Virus record (IMG/VR): IMGVR_UViG_3300025137_000364
Span: 1 to 21,144 of that record
DNA length: 21,144 bases
Strand: one strand, 5' to 3'
Source of the DNA: a virus
A model generated the notes under the pieces. That model had not been told where the DNA came from, did no database searches, and was given only the letters and a program-made list of their open reading frames with translations. A program made the translations under genes and the position numbers. This document shows positions 8,901-14,652 of this stretch, piece after piece (the stretch's first letter is position 1; each line of letters starts with the position of its first letter).

Positions 8901-9309
8901 CAGCACCAGAAGAAATTTTATCTGAGCCTATGTAGCCGCCATCTTTAAATCTTGGGGCATCTGTCAATGGGTTGCCATCTAGTTCTATTGTTCTACCTAT
9001 AATTTCATCACACTCACCAATTGAAAGTGCATAAACAACATAGAGATCTTTGCTATTATTTGCACTAACATCCATATAGACAATTTGTGTGCCAACCCTT
9101 CTTGTTCCGTAAATAACTGGTATTTTGCCACCAGCAGAAGTTTTGTTTGCCAATATGTCCTGGCCTTTGGCAAGCATTGCTTTTGCTTGCATAAAACCTT
9201 TAACACCAACTGCAATAGTTGCTATGTATACTGCGGCTTTTATTCTCGCCCAATTACCAACCAGAAAGGCACCAATTTTGCTAAAAAATGCAGGTAACAT
9301 AAATGCCAT
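5941..9309 (-). CDS. Lambda J-like tail tip / host specificity protein (1122 aa)
   Basis: Central tail tip protein forming the baseplate hub and central fibre. An in-frame GTG at 9321 exists, but the ATG at 9309 is preferred: it overlaps the upstream stop as TAATG and has AGGTGGGG about 6 nt before it. Numbering from that ATG, residues 3-45 are hydrophobic (FLVGNWARIKAAVYIATIAV). Residues 60-115 carry the J-family hub block (KIPVIYGTRRVGTQIVYMDV, then ALSIGECDEIIG). An EF-hand loop lies at 337-348. A hub block at about 440-585 includes YKLNVGDIVDLTYSG, and a fibronectin III-like domain covers about 603-700. A Thr/Asn-rich coiled repeat runs about 795-885, followed by a lambda J/DUF1983-like block near 886-970 (GKVAQMVLGS, FLADTFQID). 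The last 130 residues form a beta-rich end that may contact the host. Confidence 0.88.
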   Translation of the reverse strand: MAFMLPAFFSKIGAFLVGNWARIKAAVYIATIAVGVKGFMQAKAMLAKGQDILANKTSAGGKIPVIYGTRRVGTQIVYMDVSANNSKDLYVVYALSIGECDEIIGRTIELDGNPLTDAPRFKDGGYIGSDKISSGAGSLNTVSQSGTNSLELPGGTFGTDPAAKYRYVMNLHHGAASQTADPMLVASMPNWTTAHKLNGICYIAAHYGYHKNGMWRGVPQLTVQVRGKKVFDPRDSNQTFGTVSTYKHSDNPALCFLDYITNNEYGKGLTSAQINMSTFTAAANVCDTKVDQPYFNGSAVATTFTATSGNDFFSIDGTFANTNWFQNKIGEVLSLYDSNGNGIITEAEIKEVHRDQFYDESAEYLVYINALFSASFSGEVGTTLAKVKRFHCNGYIDINKNVMDNAKELLANMRGIFLYIDGKYELAIEDTGSSTFSINDNHIIAESGISVDYGNKDKKANKVIVEFFNANKKYELDTATVLHDASPNFASDDGGEVLEVKAEFPLVTDPYIAYNMAKAILTRSRNQTTMQFLGTSEMYKLNVGDIVDLTYSGLSFSGKVCRVEALELQSNGLVSVSLIEYFDVYTWEVPPQEAVEDLANLPSAYAVKPPTGLSFTDSGSSSTGRPFLSWTEPTDFPDKTFRVNIVDSSGNQLTNKIVDVNNADLNYLPKGNNYVASVSSINTLGVESDAATLTFSITTEPVNTADIKNSAVTLSKAGTDLVAAINAGGASSTELIKATSAPSTRANGDALQAQDLWADTDDNNQIYVRNAANNGWEKARDSSLVTLYNSLNSTVGTNTTNIASAQSNIVTLTTNTAANATALTNLTSTVGGNTSAISTEQTTRANADTALAGDISSLTSTVSGVSSSVTTNATAITNINGNAAASFVLKTNAAGKVAQMVLGSNASSGSGATSIVSFLADTFQIDNGSGSSVSPFLVSGGTVFIDNARITNITADKINVTDLALNFEAATVSGSTIGAWQNNQKRLKLVADLGTAPGVYHIFCRVFGSTGQVKTLSIVAGDGTFGSGSSFELRSDIEYSDDSNPNIPTADQGSAQYHSGNSEYWSAIARFDNANEMVQKDFMVRKTSSTSRTLRLYVNAQGDGNNRYVANVQYGFYKFSEI
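8266..8301 (-). other. EF-hand calcium-binding loop within the tip protein
   Basis: The twelve codons read DSNGNGIITEAE. They match the canonical EF-hand loop at positions 1 (D), 3 (N), 5 (N), 6 (G), 8 (I) and 12 (E). Hydrophobic residues flank it (GEVLSLY before, IKEV after), as expected for the two short helices. Calcium binding is inferred from the motif; only one loop is visible, whereas EF-hands usually pair. Confidence 0.6.
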
Positions 9310-9857
9310 TACATACCCCACCTAACATCTTCTTTTGTTTGTGTAGCAAATTCTAAACCTCTATCACCAGCACTAAAAGTTTGCTGAGATTCATCTGAGT
9401 AATGCCTGCCTTTAGTTAAATTCCAATTTGCCCAATGACTAGCAACAGTCATTTGTAAAGTAGATTCATCTAAATTTTCATTAATGCCTATATTACTTAT
9501 TTGACCAGTAAAAAAATTAATTGCTCCAACAATAATTTCGTTTGTATCAAAATATGCTAAATGTATATTTACTGTTTTATCTGTAAACTCACCATCTTGA
9601 ACAAGAGATCTTACTTGGCTTGTAATGTTAGAAAAACCTATATTAATTTCGTTAATCTGTAATTGTCCTGTTTCAGTCGTTGAATCTACTGAAAGAAAAG
9701 ATCCGCCAGCTTCATAGCTATTAGATTCATAAGTTACATTTGTGTACCAATCTGTAAGCCTAATTACTGTTGATAAATTTAATTCAACTAAAAAAGCTGT
9801 TTTGGTTGCAGTTGCTGATACCTGGTTTTGTATAGCAGTTGATAAACTTCTTGGCAT
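9309..9857 (-). CDS. Tail hub/tip assembly protein, DUF2163- or gpL-like (182 aa)
   Basis: Probable baseplate hub component between the distal tail protein and the J-like tip protein. The N-terminus (MPRSLSTAIQNQVSATATKT then FLVELNL) and the middle (YTNVTYESNSYEAGG, INEINIGFSN) suggest beta-barrel hub domains. The C-terminus contains GRHYSDESQQTFSAGDRGLE, a pattern (GRxxxxxSQQxxFxxGDxGxEF) often seen at the end of phage hub proteins. The ATG at 9857 overlaps the upstream stop as TAATG, with AGAGG about 10 nt upstream; its own stop overlaps the tip gene in the same way. No NlpC/P60 peptidase gene follows, unlike many related clusters. Family name is by resemblance and gene order. Confidence 0.75.
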   Translation of the reverse strand: MPRSLSTAIQNQVSATATKTAFLVELNLSTVIRLTDWYTNVTYESNSYEAGGSFLSVDSTTETGQLQINEINIGFSNITSQVRSLVQDGEFTDKTVNIHLAYFDTNEIIVGAINFFTGQISNIGINENLDESTLQMTVASHWANWNLTKGRHYSDESQQTFSAGDRGLEFATQTKEDVRWGM

Positions 9858-10456
9858 TATGTAATGGCCTCTCGCACATCAAATGAAATGCTGTAAAAGC
9901 CACTGGCATCAGTTACATACATAATTTCATTGCTTACAAGATAAACAGTGTAGCTAGGTTTATTGACTGTAACTGCTTCATTGTTTGCAAGGGCTGCCAC
10001 TAAATTTGGCGATATGCTTATTGTTGCAGCTCCATTTGAAGCATTAGCATTGGCTGTAACCATGTATACCTTTGTATGACCTGCAAATTTTATTTTATCG
10101 CCAGCTTTAAGCACGCCAGTAGTTTGTGAAAAACCATCCATGGCGATGGTGTTATCACCAGCAACATGAGCCGCATTAACTAATATATCTGTTTCAGATT
10201 TACTGGATCCTAAATTATTTATAGGCTCTACAATTGTAAAATTTTCAAATGAGCCTTTTTGGTTTTGTAAAAATGCAAATACTTCCTGGCCCTTTTCTTG
10301 TTGCATGGGTGGCATTTGCACTGTAAATGAAAAATATTGAGAGCCAATTTGTCTAACTTGTTTGCGGCCAGATAAAGTCTGATTTACAAGTGTTGGCGTA
10401 TTGCCCTTAAAATTTATGGTGCTAAAATTTGGATCTGTTGGAAATTGGCCAGACAT
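9857..10456 (-). CDS. Distal tail protein-like (199 aa)
   Basis: Likely the ring at the tail end that joins the tube to the hub. The N-terminal part (MSGQFPTDPNFSTINFKGNT, SGRKQVRQIGSQYFSFTVQM, EVFAFLQNQKGSFENFTI) has the layout of phage distal tail and DUF2460-like proteins: a statement about the measured profile followed by a Gly-Ser-Phe loop in the partner-contact region. The middle (about residues 90-165) looks like an inserted beta domain (AGDNTIAMDGF, LKAGDKIKFAGH), and the C-terminus returns to the first fold (YTVYLVSNEIMYVT, FYSISFDVREAIT). It abuts the tape measure gene with no gap (TAA then ATG). Position between tape measure and hub fits. Exact family is uncertain. Confidence 0.7.
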   Translation of the reverse strand: MSGQFPTDPNFSTINFKGNTPTLVNQTLSGRKQVRQIGSQYFSFTVQMPPMQQEKGQEVFAFLQNQKGSFENFTIVEPINNLGSSKSETDILVNAAHVAGDNTIAMDGFSQTTGVLKAGDKIKFAGHTKVYMVTANANASNGAATISISPNLVAALANNEAVTVNKPSYTVYLVSNEIMYVTDASGFYSISFDVREAIT

Positions 10457-12151
10457 TTATACAACCCCCATTTTGCCTTGATTGTTCATGGCGTTATTTA
10501 TTATTGATGTAATTAAACCTTTTCTTGATGACAAGAGCTGATCGAACCCTGTGGCATCTACTGTTGAAATATTAAAATTAACTGTTGAGGCTCCACCCAT
10601 AGCCTGGCCTTTTGTATGATCTACAACTGTTTCGTTTGGATGCAGTATTGCTGGAAAGCCTCCTTTGCCATCTACGCCACCTGCCCTAGATCCCATTCCT
10701 GTAAATCCACCACCATCAAACTCTGGAATCATTCCAAACATTGCTTTTGCCATTGGGGCAATAATCATTTGTTGTATGGCTATTCTTAATAATTGTTCTA
10801 CTACAAAAGTTGCAAAATCTTCAAATGCAAATTTGCCAGTTTTTAAGCCATCAACAATTGTATCTTCAAATTTTTTCATTGATGCAACTGCTGCATTTTC
10901 AATTGATGTATTTACATCTTTAAGCTGATCCATAAATTTTTCAGTTGGGCTTAATAAATCTGTAAATGTTTTGCCTAAACCATTTTCTCCAAGATCATCT
11001 TGAAGGCCTAAAGCATTATCTCTGAGATCTTCAAGAGTAACTTTCATGCCTCTTAATTTTTCTGCTGCATTCTGTGTTCTTGTTAAAAAATCTGTGCTTG
11101 CTACATTTTTTTCTGCTTTTGCTAATTCTAATTCAGCATCTTTTACCTGGAGCATTATGTCTGCCAAACTACCAAATACATGGCCAAGCCCTGGTGTTTT
11201 TTTGAGTATGTCTGCTATAAAATTACCATAGCTAATTGAGGCTTTAGGTAAAATAATTTCTAAGTTCGCAAGAAAATTAGAAAAAGCAAATTGCATTTCG
11301 CCTATGGCTACAATAGCACTAGCACTTGCATCAATTATGGAATTTGCAATATTCATTCCTAAAACATCCATGCCGCCAGCACTATCTATCATTGATTGTA
11401 TTGTTTTTGCAATTACTGTTTGCATCTGCTCAAAAACTGGCAAAAATGAAGTTGTAATATTATTTACAAAGGATCCAAGCTGCATTTTTATAACACCTAC
11501 AGCATCATTAAATTGCTCGGTTCTTCTAATTACTTTTTCGCTAAGTACAATGCCTAGCTCTTTTGCTCTGGTAATAAAATCTTTTAAGCCTCTATTGCTT
11601 AGATCTTTAATAGCACCAGTTAAAACAACACCTTGCCTACCAAATAAACCAGCCAAAGCTGCTGCCCTGGTTGTTTGATCTGCCATGTTTGATACGCCTT
11701 TTGCTGTCTCAACTAGCAATGTATCAAATGATTTCATGTTGCCGTTAGTGTCTTTTAATTCAACACCAAGATCTTTAAAAATATCTGCTTGCGTTTTTAG
11801 GCCCCTGGAAGCATCACCAACACTTCTAGCAAATTTAATAAGTGCTGTATTTGCACCTTCAACAGTTGTACCAGATTCTCTGGCCGCAAGATGAAACGCT
11901 TGCAATGTATCTGTAGCAATTCCTGTTTGTGTAGAAGTTTTACCCAAAGCATCAACCGCATCAAAAGATTTATTAACAATTAAAGCTAATGCACCAGCTG
12001 CTGCTGTTGCTGCAATACCTACAGCTGCAATTCCTTTGGTTGCACCTGCGGCAGCTCCACCAATAGATTTAAGGCCACCAGTTACAGAGGTAAAAGCAGC
12101 TTTTGTTTTATTAACAGCTGTTAATTCAATCTTTACTTTTTTATTTGCCAT
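10457..12151 (-). CDS. Tail tape measure protein (564 aa)
   Basis: Sets tail length and is ejected with the DNA. The N-terminus (MANKKVKIELTAVNKTKAAF) leads into an Ala/Gly-rich hydrophobic stretch at about residues 33-60. The centre is mostly helical (long amphipathic stretches such as QVKDAELELAKAEKNVAS). A second hydrophobic region lies near 447-473 (QLLRIAIQQMIIAPMAKAMF). Residues 474-515 form the Gly-rich lambda-type C-terminal motif (EFDGGGFTG then FPAILHPNETVV). At about 0.15 nm per residue, 564 residues predict a tail near 85 nm, shorter than lambda's. The ATG at 12151 lies inside the end of the frameshifted G-T frame (11-nt overlap). A lambda-type tape measure gene directly after G-T is the expected order. 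Confidence 0.9.
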   Translation of the reverse strand: MANKKVKIELTAVNKTKAAFTSVTGGLKSIGGAAAGATKGIAAVGIAATAAAGALALIVNKSFDAVDALGKTSTQTGIATDTLQAFHLAARESGTTVEGANTALIKFARSVGDASRGLKTQADIFKDLGVELKDTNGNMKSFDTLLVETAKGVSNMADQTTRAAALAGLFGRQGVVLTGAIKDLSNRGLKDFITRAKELGIVLSEKVIRRTEQFNDAVGVIKMQLGSFVNNITTSFLPVFEQMQTVIAKTIQSMIDSAGGMDVLGMNIANSIIDASASAIVAIGEMQFAFSNFLANLEIILPKASISYGNFIADILKKTPGLGHVFGSLADIMLQVKDAELELAKAEKNVASTDFLTRTQNAAEKLRGMKVTLEDLRDNALGLQDDLGENGLGKTFTDLLSPTEKFMDQLKDVNTSIENAAVASMKKFEDTIVDGLKTGKFAFEDFATFVVEQLLRIAIQQMIIAPMAKAMFGMIPEFDGGGFTGMGSRAGGVDGKGGFPAILHPNETVVDHTKGQAMGGASTVNFNISTVDATGFDQLLSSRKGLITSIINNAMNNQGKMGVV

Positions 12152-12625
12152 GCTTTTTTCTATCTTCTAATATTTCTAAATAAGCAATCCAGCCTTGATA
12201 TTCCTGGACACTAATTTGCTGCAATTCCTCTAAGGTTTTACCTAGCTTTTCTGCAAGGCTGTATTGCAGAAATAAATTAGCATCCTCTGTTAGTCCTTTT
12301 TTGTTTCCTCAATAGGCTCTTGCCCCATAATTTCTTGGGCCACTCTTACTAACACTTCTCGATCTACATTATTTAAAAGTTTGTTTTTATCGCCAATATC
12401 AAATAACTTTTCTCCTTCGCCATTTAGTGCCTTATAAATTAATACATAAGCCATCATTGTAAGATCATCGTTTTGGCTCATTTTATAGAGCTTAGATGTT
12501 TCACTTAGCGTTAATGGCTTGCTGTATATTTTTAACGGCTCTGATTCTTCGCCCCATTCTGGAACAAGCGTTACTCTCACATCTTGGTTATCAAAATGTT
12601 TTACTGCGTTATCTATTACTGACAT
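12141..12625 (-). CDS. Tail assembly chaperone G-T fusion by -1 frameshift (161 aa)
   Basis: Read as 12625-12296, then a step back of one base to 12296-12141. After Lys110 the ribosome slips on A_AAA_AAG and adds 51 residues: GLTEDANLFLQYSLAEKLGK, then an amphipathic helix containing QEYQGWIAYLEILED, ending RKKHGK. The extension has no ATG in its own frame, so frameshifting is its natural route of expression. In lambda, gpG and gpGT are made in a fixed ratio; the T part recruits the tube protein and G coats the tape measure. The EYxGWxAY helix is typical of T-type tails. The frame stops at TAA 12143-12141, 11 nt inside the tape measure gene. Frameshift efficiency is not known from sequence. 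Confidence 0.85.
12248..12272 (-). promoter_or_regulatory. 9-bp hairpin downstream of the slippery site
   Basis: On the minus strand TTTCTGCAA (12272-12264) and TTGCAGAAA (12256-12248) are perfect inverted repeats around a 7-nt loop, inside the T extension. The stem begins 23 nt after the heptamer, farther than the usual 5-9 nt for a stimulatory structure, so a role in frameshifting is possible but not assured. Confidence 0.4.
12290..12625 (-). CDS. Tail assembly chaperone G (111 aa, zero-frame product)
   Basis: Shorter, more abundant product of the G/G-T locus. The sequence starts MSVIDNAVKHFDNQDVRVTL, has the compact mixed fold expected of siphovirus chaperones (EPLKIYSKPLTLSETSKLYK, LTMMAYVLIYKALNG, VLVRVAQEIMG) and ends EETKKD at TAA 12292-12290. 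Location between the tube and tape measure genes fits lambda G. No clear ribosome binding site precedes the ATG at 12625; the tube gene ends only 3 nt before it, so translation may depend on the upstream gene. It is not part of the mature virion in the lambda model. Confidence 0.85.
   Translation of the reverse strand: MSVIDNAVKHFDNQDVRVTLVPEWGEESEPLKIYSKPLTLSETSKLYKMSQNDDLTMMAYVLIYKALNGEGEKLFDIGDKNKLLNNVDREVLVRVAQEIMGQEPIEETKKD
12296..12302 (-). promoter_or_regulatory. Slippery heptamer A_AAA_AAG for -1 frameshifting
   Basis: On the minus strand the G gene reads ACA AAA AAG GAC TAA. The heptamer A AAA AAG is in the correct phase (X XXY YYZ) and only one sense codon before the zero-frame stop. 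This is among the most efficient bacterial slippery sequences. The -1 frame then stays open for 51 codons with a T-like sequence, which is strong internal support. Confidence 0.88.
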
Positions 12626-12628
12626 TTT

Positions 12629-13018
12629 TTATACTGTTGCGGTTGTAATAGCACCAGTTCCCTGGACGGCTATTGATGCTTCAACAAGTCCATCAAAACT
12701 AGCTGTAATATTTTTACCAGTTACAATTACGCTGCCACTATAAAAAGTTGCTCCGCTTCCACTTCCCTCTGGGTACCAGAGCAAAGTAACTGTAGATCCA
12801 ACTGCCAACGCTGTTTGGCCATTAGTATCTGTTTCATCCCACATACAATCTACTGAACCAGAGAATGATGTTAAAGATGCTAGATGAGTTCGAGCAGCAT
12901 CGCCAAGGGAAGTAGTTTCTATTGTGTCCGCACTTTCGTCCAGAGCATAAGATTTAACTTCCGCTACAGTATTGCTGCCAATTTTAATTGCCCCTTCGGA
13001 GCCTTTATGCACTGCCAT
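12629..13018 (-). CDS. Major tail tube protein (129 aa)
   Basis: Forms the stacked hexameric rings of the tail. The sequence opens MAVHKGSEGAIKIGSNTVAE and contains blocks seen in small tube proteins of marine siphoviruses: ETTSLGDAARTHLASLTSFS, GSVDCMWDETDTNGQTAL, VTLLWYPEGSGSGATFYSG and FDGLVEASIAVQGTGAITT. The length (129 aa) is typical of the minimal tube fold without an Ig-like extension. The ATG at 13018 lies 14 nt inside the end of the 53-aa gene, in another frame. The order terminator, tube, chaperone, tape measure matches lambda V-G-T-H. Confidence 0.88.
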   Translation of the reverse strand: MAVHKGSEGAIKIGSNTVAEVKSYALDESADTIETTSLGDAARTHLASLTSFSGSVDCMWDETDTNGQTALAVGSTVTLLWYPEGSGSGATFYSGSVIVTGKNITASFDGLVEASIAVQGTGAITTATV

Positions 13019-13166
13019 TTTCTTTTACCTCGGCTTTCGCCTGTTTTTTTGGAGAAGATTTTGTTTCCTGGATTGCTTCTCCTTTCCAACCCTTTTTTAA
13101 TAGATACTCAACCTTAGTTGGATGTGCATCTATAAAACTTGAACCATCTGGGCTAATCATTTTCAT
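13005..13166 (-). CDS. Small lysine-rich protein (53 aa), unrecognised
   Basis: This short gene has an excellent ribosome binding site: AGGAG at 13177-13173, 6 nt before the ATG at 13166. It begins 13 nt after the tail terminator stop and ends inside the tube gene (14-nt overlap). The product starts MKMISPDGSSFIDAHPTKVE and has a central YLLKKGWKGE block, then a Lys-rich tail (KSSPKKQAKAEVKENGSA). The D-A-H-P-x-K-V-E-x-L-L-x-x-GW pattern resembles very small proteins often placed beside tail or head genes in phages; I know no assigned function. Coding is supported by the ribosome site, packing and clean frame. Confidence 0.7.
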   Translation of the reverse strand: MKMISPDGSSFIDAHPTKVEYLLKKGWKGEAIQETKSSPKKQAKAEVKENGSA

Positions 13167-13179
13167 AATTTACTCCTGG

Positions 13180-13626
13180 TTAAACTGCCACATCTGGATT
13201 TTGTTCCTGGACATAGTAGCTAGTTAAAAAAACCAAAGTTCCGAAGGCTAAAGGCCTTTCTCCCTCTGCATTAAATTCAATTTCAGTTGATTCCAGGTAA
13301 CAATCTTTGGCCTTCCCAGATAGGGTTGGATCCGCAGCTATTGCCTGCTCAACTTCTTTACAAATAGTGTCCAGAGTATCTTCAAAATTAGTTGTACTCT
13401 TAACATAGGCCTCAACATTTAGGCTAAGGATCCTTTCACTTGTTCTGTTTGGGCCAATCTCTATTGGCTCGCTTGTTTCGGATTTTGTATAAACCAAAAT
13501 CGCTGGCAGGTTGCCATCCTCTAAAGGGTAAACCCTGGAATCAAACACATTAGATCCAGTAGTTGTTAAACCTGTTAGTTGTGTAACAACTTGATTGCGG
13601 ATCTGCTGCCTAACATGATCTGCCAT
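13180..13626 (-). CDS. Tail terminator / tail completion protein (148 aa)
   Basis: Probably caps the tail tube and joins it to the head, like lambda gpU or SPP1 gp17. Sequence evidence: an N-terminal helix (VRQQIRNQVVTQLTG), then VFDSRVYPLEDGNLPAILVY, a pattern (RVYPLxxxxLPAIxVY) typical of this family, a SEPIEIGPNRTSERILSLNV strand region and a C-terminal helix and strand (DTICKEVEQAIAADP, FGTLVFLTSYYVQ). The ATG at 13626 overlaps the upstream stop as TAATG with AGAGG 7 nt before it. Position between the neck paralogues and the tube gene matches the expected order. Family assignment by pattern only. Confidence 0.75.
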   Translation of the reverse strand: MADHVRQQIRNQVVTQLTGLTTTGSNVFDSRVYPLEDGNLPAILVYTKSETSEPIEIGPNRTSERILSLNVEAYVKSTTNFEDTLDTICKEVEQAIAADPTLSGKAKDCYLESTEIEFNAEGERPLAFGTLVFLTSYYVQEQNPDVAV

Positions 13627-13976
13627 TAGCTTGCCTCTAATACTAAGGCAGTAAAGCCTTTGTTGTCTTTTTGCACATTTACAATTTTATAATTGCTTGC
13701 CGCTTTCAAAATATTGCCATCAACATCTTTGTATGCACTAACGGCCAAGGTGTCTCCTTGGGAAACATTTAAAATATCTACGGATCTGCAATATGCAATA
13801 GGCGTTGCGGATTCAACACCAGATCCATCATCAAGTTCTAAAAATTCTTCGTTCAATATTAAATTTATTGAAGTGTTTACTCCATTTCTGGTGTAAGTAG
13901 CCTGCAATCCATGGCCAAAATTTGGATCTAAATAAGCGGCCATATCTGCCTCTGTTTCATATCGGATCTGGCTCAT
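13626..13976 (-). CDS. Head-tail stopper-like protein, lambda FII type (116 aa)
   Basis: Neck protein, probably closing the channel after packaging. The C-terminal half (QGDTLAVSAYK, YKIVNVQKDNKGFTALVLEA) lines up with the lambda gpFII pattern GDTL-x-n-Y/F-x-V-x-x-V-x-x-D-x-G-x-x-x-L-x-L. The whole protein is homologous to the next upstream gene product: E-x-x-x-D-x-x-x-Y-x-D-x-x-FG-x-G near the start and SINLILNEEF against NINLLMDEDY in the middle. The ATG overlaps the upstream stop as TAATG, with AGAGG 7 nt before it. The stopper role is inferred from family pattern and position between capsid and tail terminator. Confidence 0.7.
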   Translation of the reverse strand: MSQIRYETEADMAAYLDPNFGHGLQATYTRNGVNTSINLILNEEFLELDDGSGVESATPIAYCRSVDILNVSQGDTLAVSAYKDVDGNILKAASNYKIVNVQKDNKGFTALVLEAS

Positions 13977-14380
13977 TATGCTGCCTCTAAAAGTAGAGTT
14001 ATCATGCCAACATTATCTGGCTGTACTTCAACCACTAAATATGTTGTTGCTGGCCTTATAACAGTGCCTTGATCTGTTGTGATTGCATCTACTATCAATC
14101 TATCAGCGTGCGATGCGTATGGAGCATCAATGGCTCTTATAGTAGCTTTAGGTTGAAAGCCCTCAGCTGCAACGCTGTTGCCTTCAATAGAAAAATAATC
14201 TTCATCCATTAGCAAATTTATGTTCTGGCTTGCCCCAGAATCAATATCAAACCAGGTATCAATTAATCCTGGCCTAGTATCAAATAAAGTGTCTTGCACT
14301 TCAAAAAAAGTGCCAGTAACCCCAAATCCTACTGTTGAATCAACATAGGAATTAAAATCACTGACACTTTCAAGAGCCAC
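13976..14380 (-). CDS. Head-tail stopper-like paralogue (134 aa)
   Basis: A tandem paralogue of the following gene. Shared blocks: DFNSYVDSTVGFGV at the N-terminus, QNINLLMDEDYFSIEG, then ADRLIVDAITTDQG and TYLVVEVQPDNVGMITLLLE at the C-terminus. It has about 18 extra residues after the first block. The start is GTG at 14380 (GTG GCT CTT), just 2 nt after the previous stop; no in-frame ATG lies nearby. Its own stop overlaps the paralogue's ATG as TAATG. Likely a neck component related to lambda FII; whether both copies enter the same ring or sit in different layers cannot be told from sequence. Confidence 0.65.
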   Translation of the reverse strand: MALESVSDFNSYVDSTVGFGVTGTFFEVQDTLFDTRPGLIDTWFDIDSGASQNINLLMDEDYFSIEGNSVAAEGFQPKATIRAIDAPYASHADRLIVDAITTDQGTVIRPATTYLVVEVQPDNVGMITLLLEAA

Positions 14381-14382
14381 AA

Positions 14383-14646
14383 TTAGCTCTTAGTTCTTTT
14401 TTTAGGAGCAGGAACCTCTGAGCTTTCTAAGCCAACAGATCTATCTGTTTTTTTAGATTTCCCAGTGTGTTCTTCTACCTTGCCGTAATAAACTAGTTCA
14501 TTGCCAATAGATTCTTCAATCTCAACAACATCACCTGGATTAACAGATTCTGAGTTAATTACTGTTGCTTTAATTACTAAATATTTTTTCATAAGAACGC
14601 TGGTGGCATTGCTGCCACCAGTTCCATTATTGGTTGTCATAACCAT
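14383..14646 (-). CDS. Small protein downstream of the capsid gene (87 aa)
   Basis: Unrecognised. From the ATG at 14646 the first 18 residues are Asn/Gly/Thr/Ser-rich (MTTNNGTGGSNATS) and linker-like. The apparent domain begins at Met19 (14592; MKKYLVIKATVINSESVNPG, then DVVEIEESIGNELVYYG), and a Lys/Ser tail follows (KSKKTDR, PAPKKRTKS). A strong hairpin at 14600-14621 sits within the linker codons and would leave no ribosome site for the Met19 start, so 14646 is kept. An AAGGTG about 11 nt before 14646 is a weak site. The ORF is in the same frame as the capsid gene, three codons after its stop. The slot is that of lambda FI or a decoration protein, but no similarity is evident. Confidence 0.65.
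   Translation of the reverse strand: MVMTTNNGTGGSNATSVLMKKYLVIKATVINSESVNPGDVVEIEESIGNELVYYGKVEEHTGKSKKTDRSVGLESSEVPAPKKRTKS
14600..14621 (-). promoter_or_regulatory. 9-bp GNRA hairpin after the capsid gene
   Basis: The minus-strand RNA folds as CUGGUGGCA, loop GCAA, UGCCACCAG: nine perfect base pairs closed by a GNRA tetraloop, 32 nt after the capsid stop codon. There is no U-run after it, so it is not a standard intrinsic terminator. Such a stable stem in AT-rich DNA could protect or define an mRNA end, or slow ribosomes. Confidence 0.6.
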
Positions 14647-14652
14647 AATTAA

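Noticed and set aside
9309-9321. GTG start at 9321 for the tip protein
   Set aside because: The ATG at 9309 gives the TAATG overlap used at other junctions and is better placed after AGGTGGGG; the GTG would overlap the upstream gene by 13 nt.
11304-11678. Plus-strand open frame of 124 codons opposite the tape measure gene
   Set aside because: Its hydrophobic make-up mirrors the Ala/Ile-rich tape measure codons; no independent support.
12296-12310. GAGGA just before the slippery site as a ribosome-site stimulator of -1 shifting
   Set aside because: It ends only 3 nt before the heptamer, whereas known -1 stimulators sit about 10 nt upstream.
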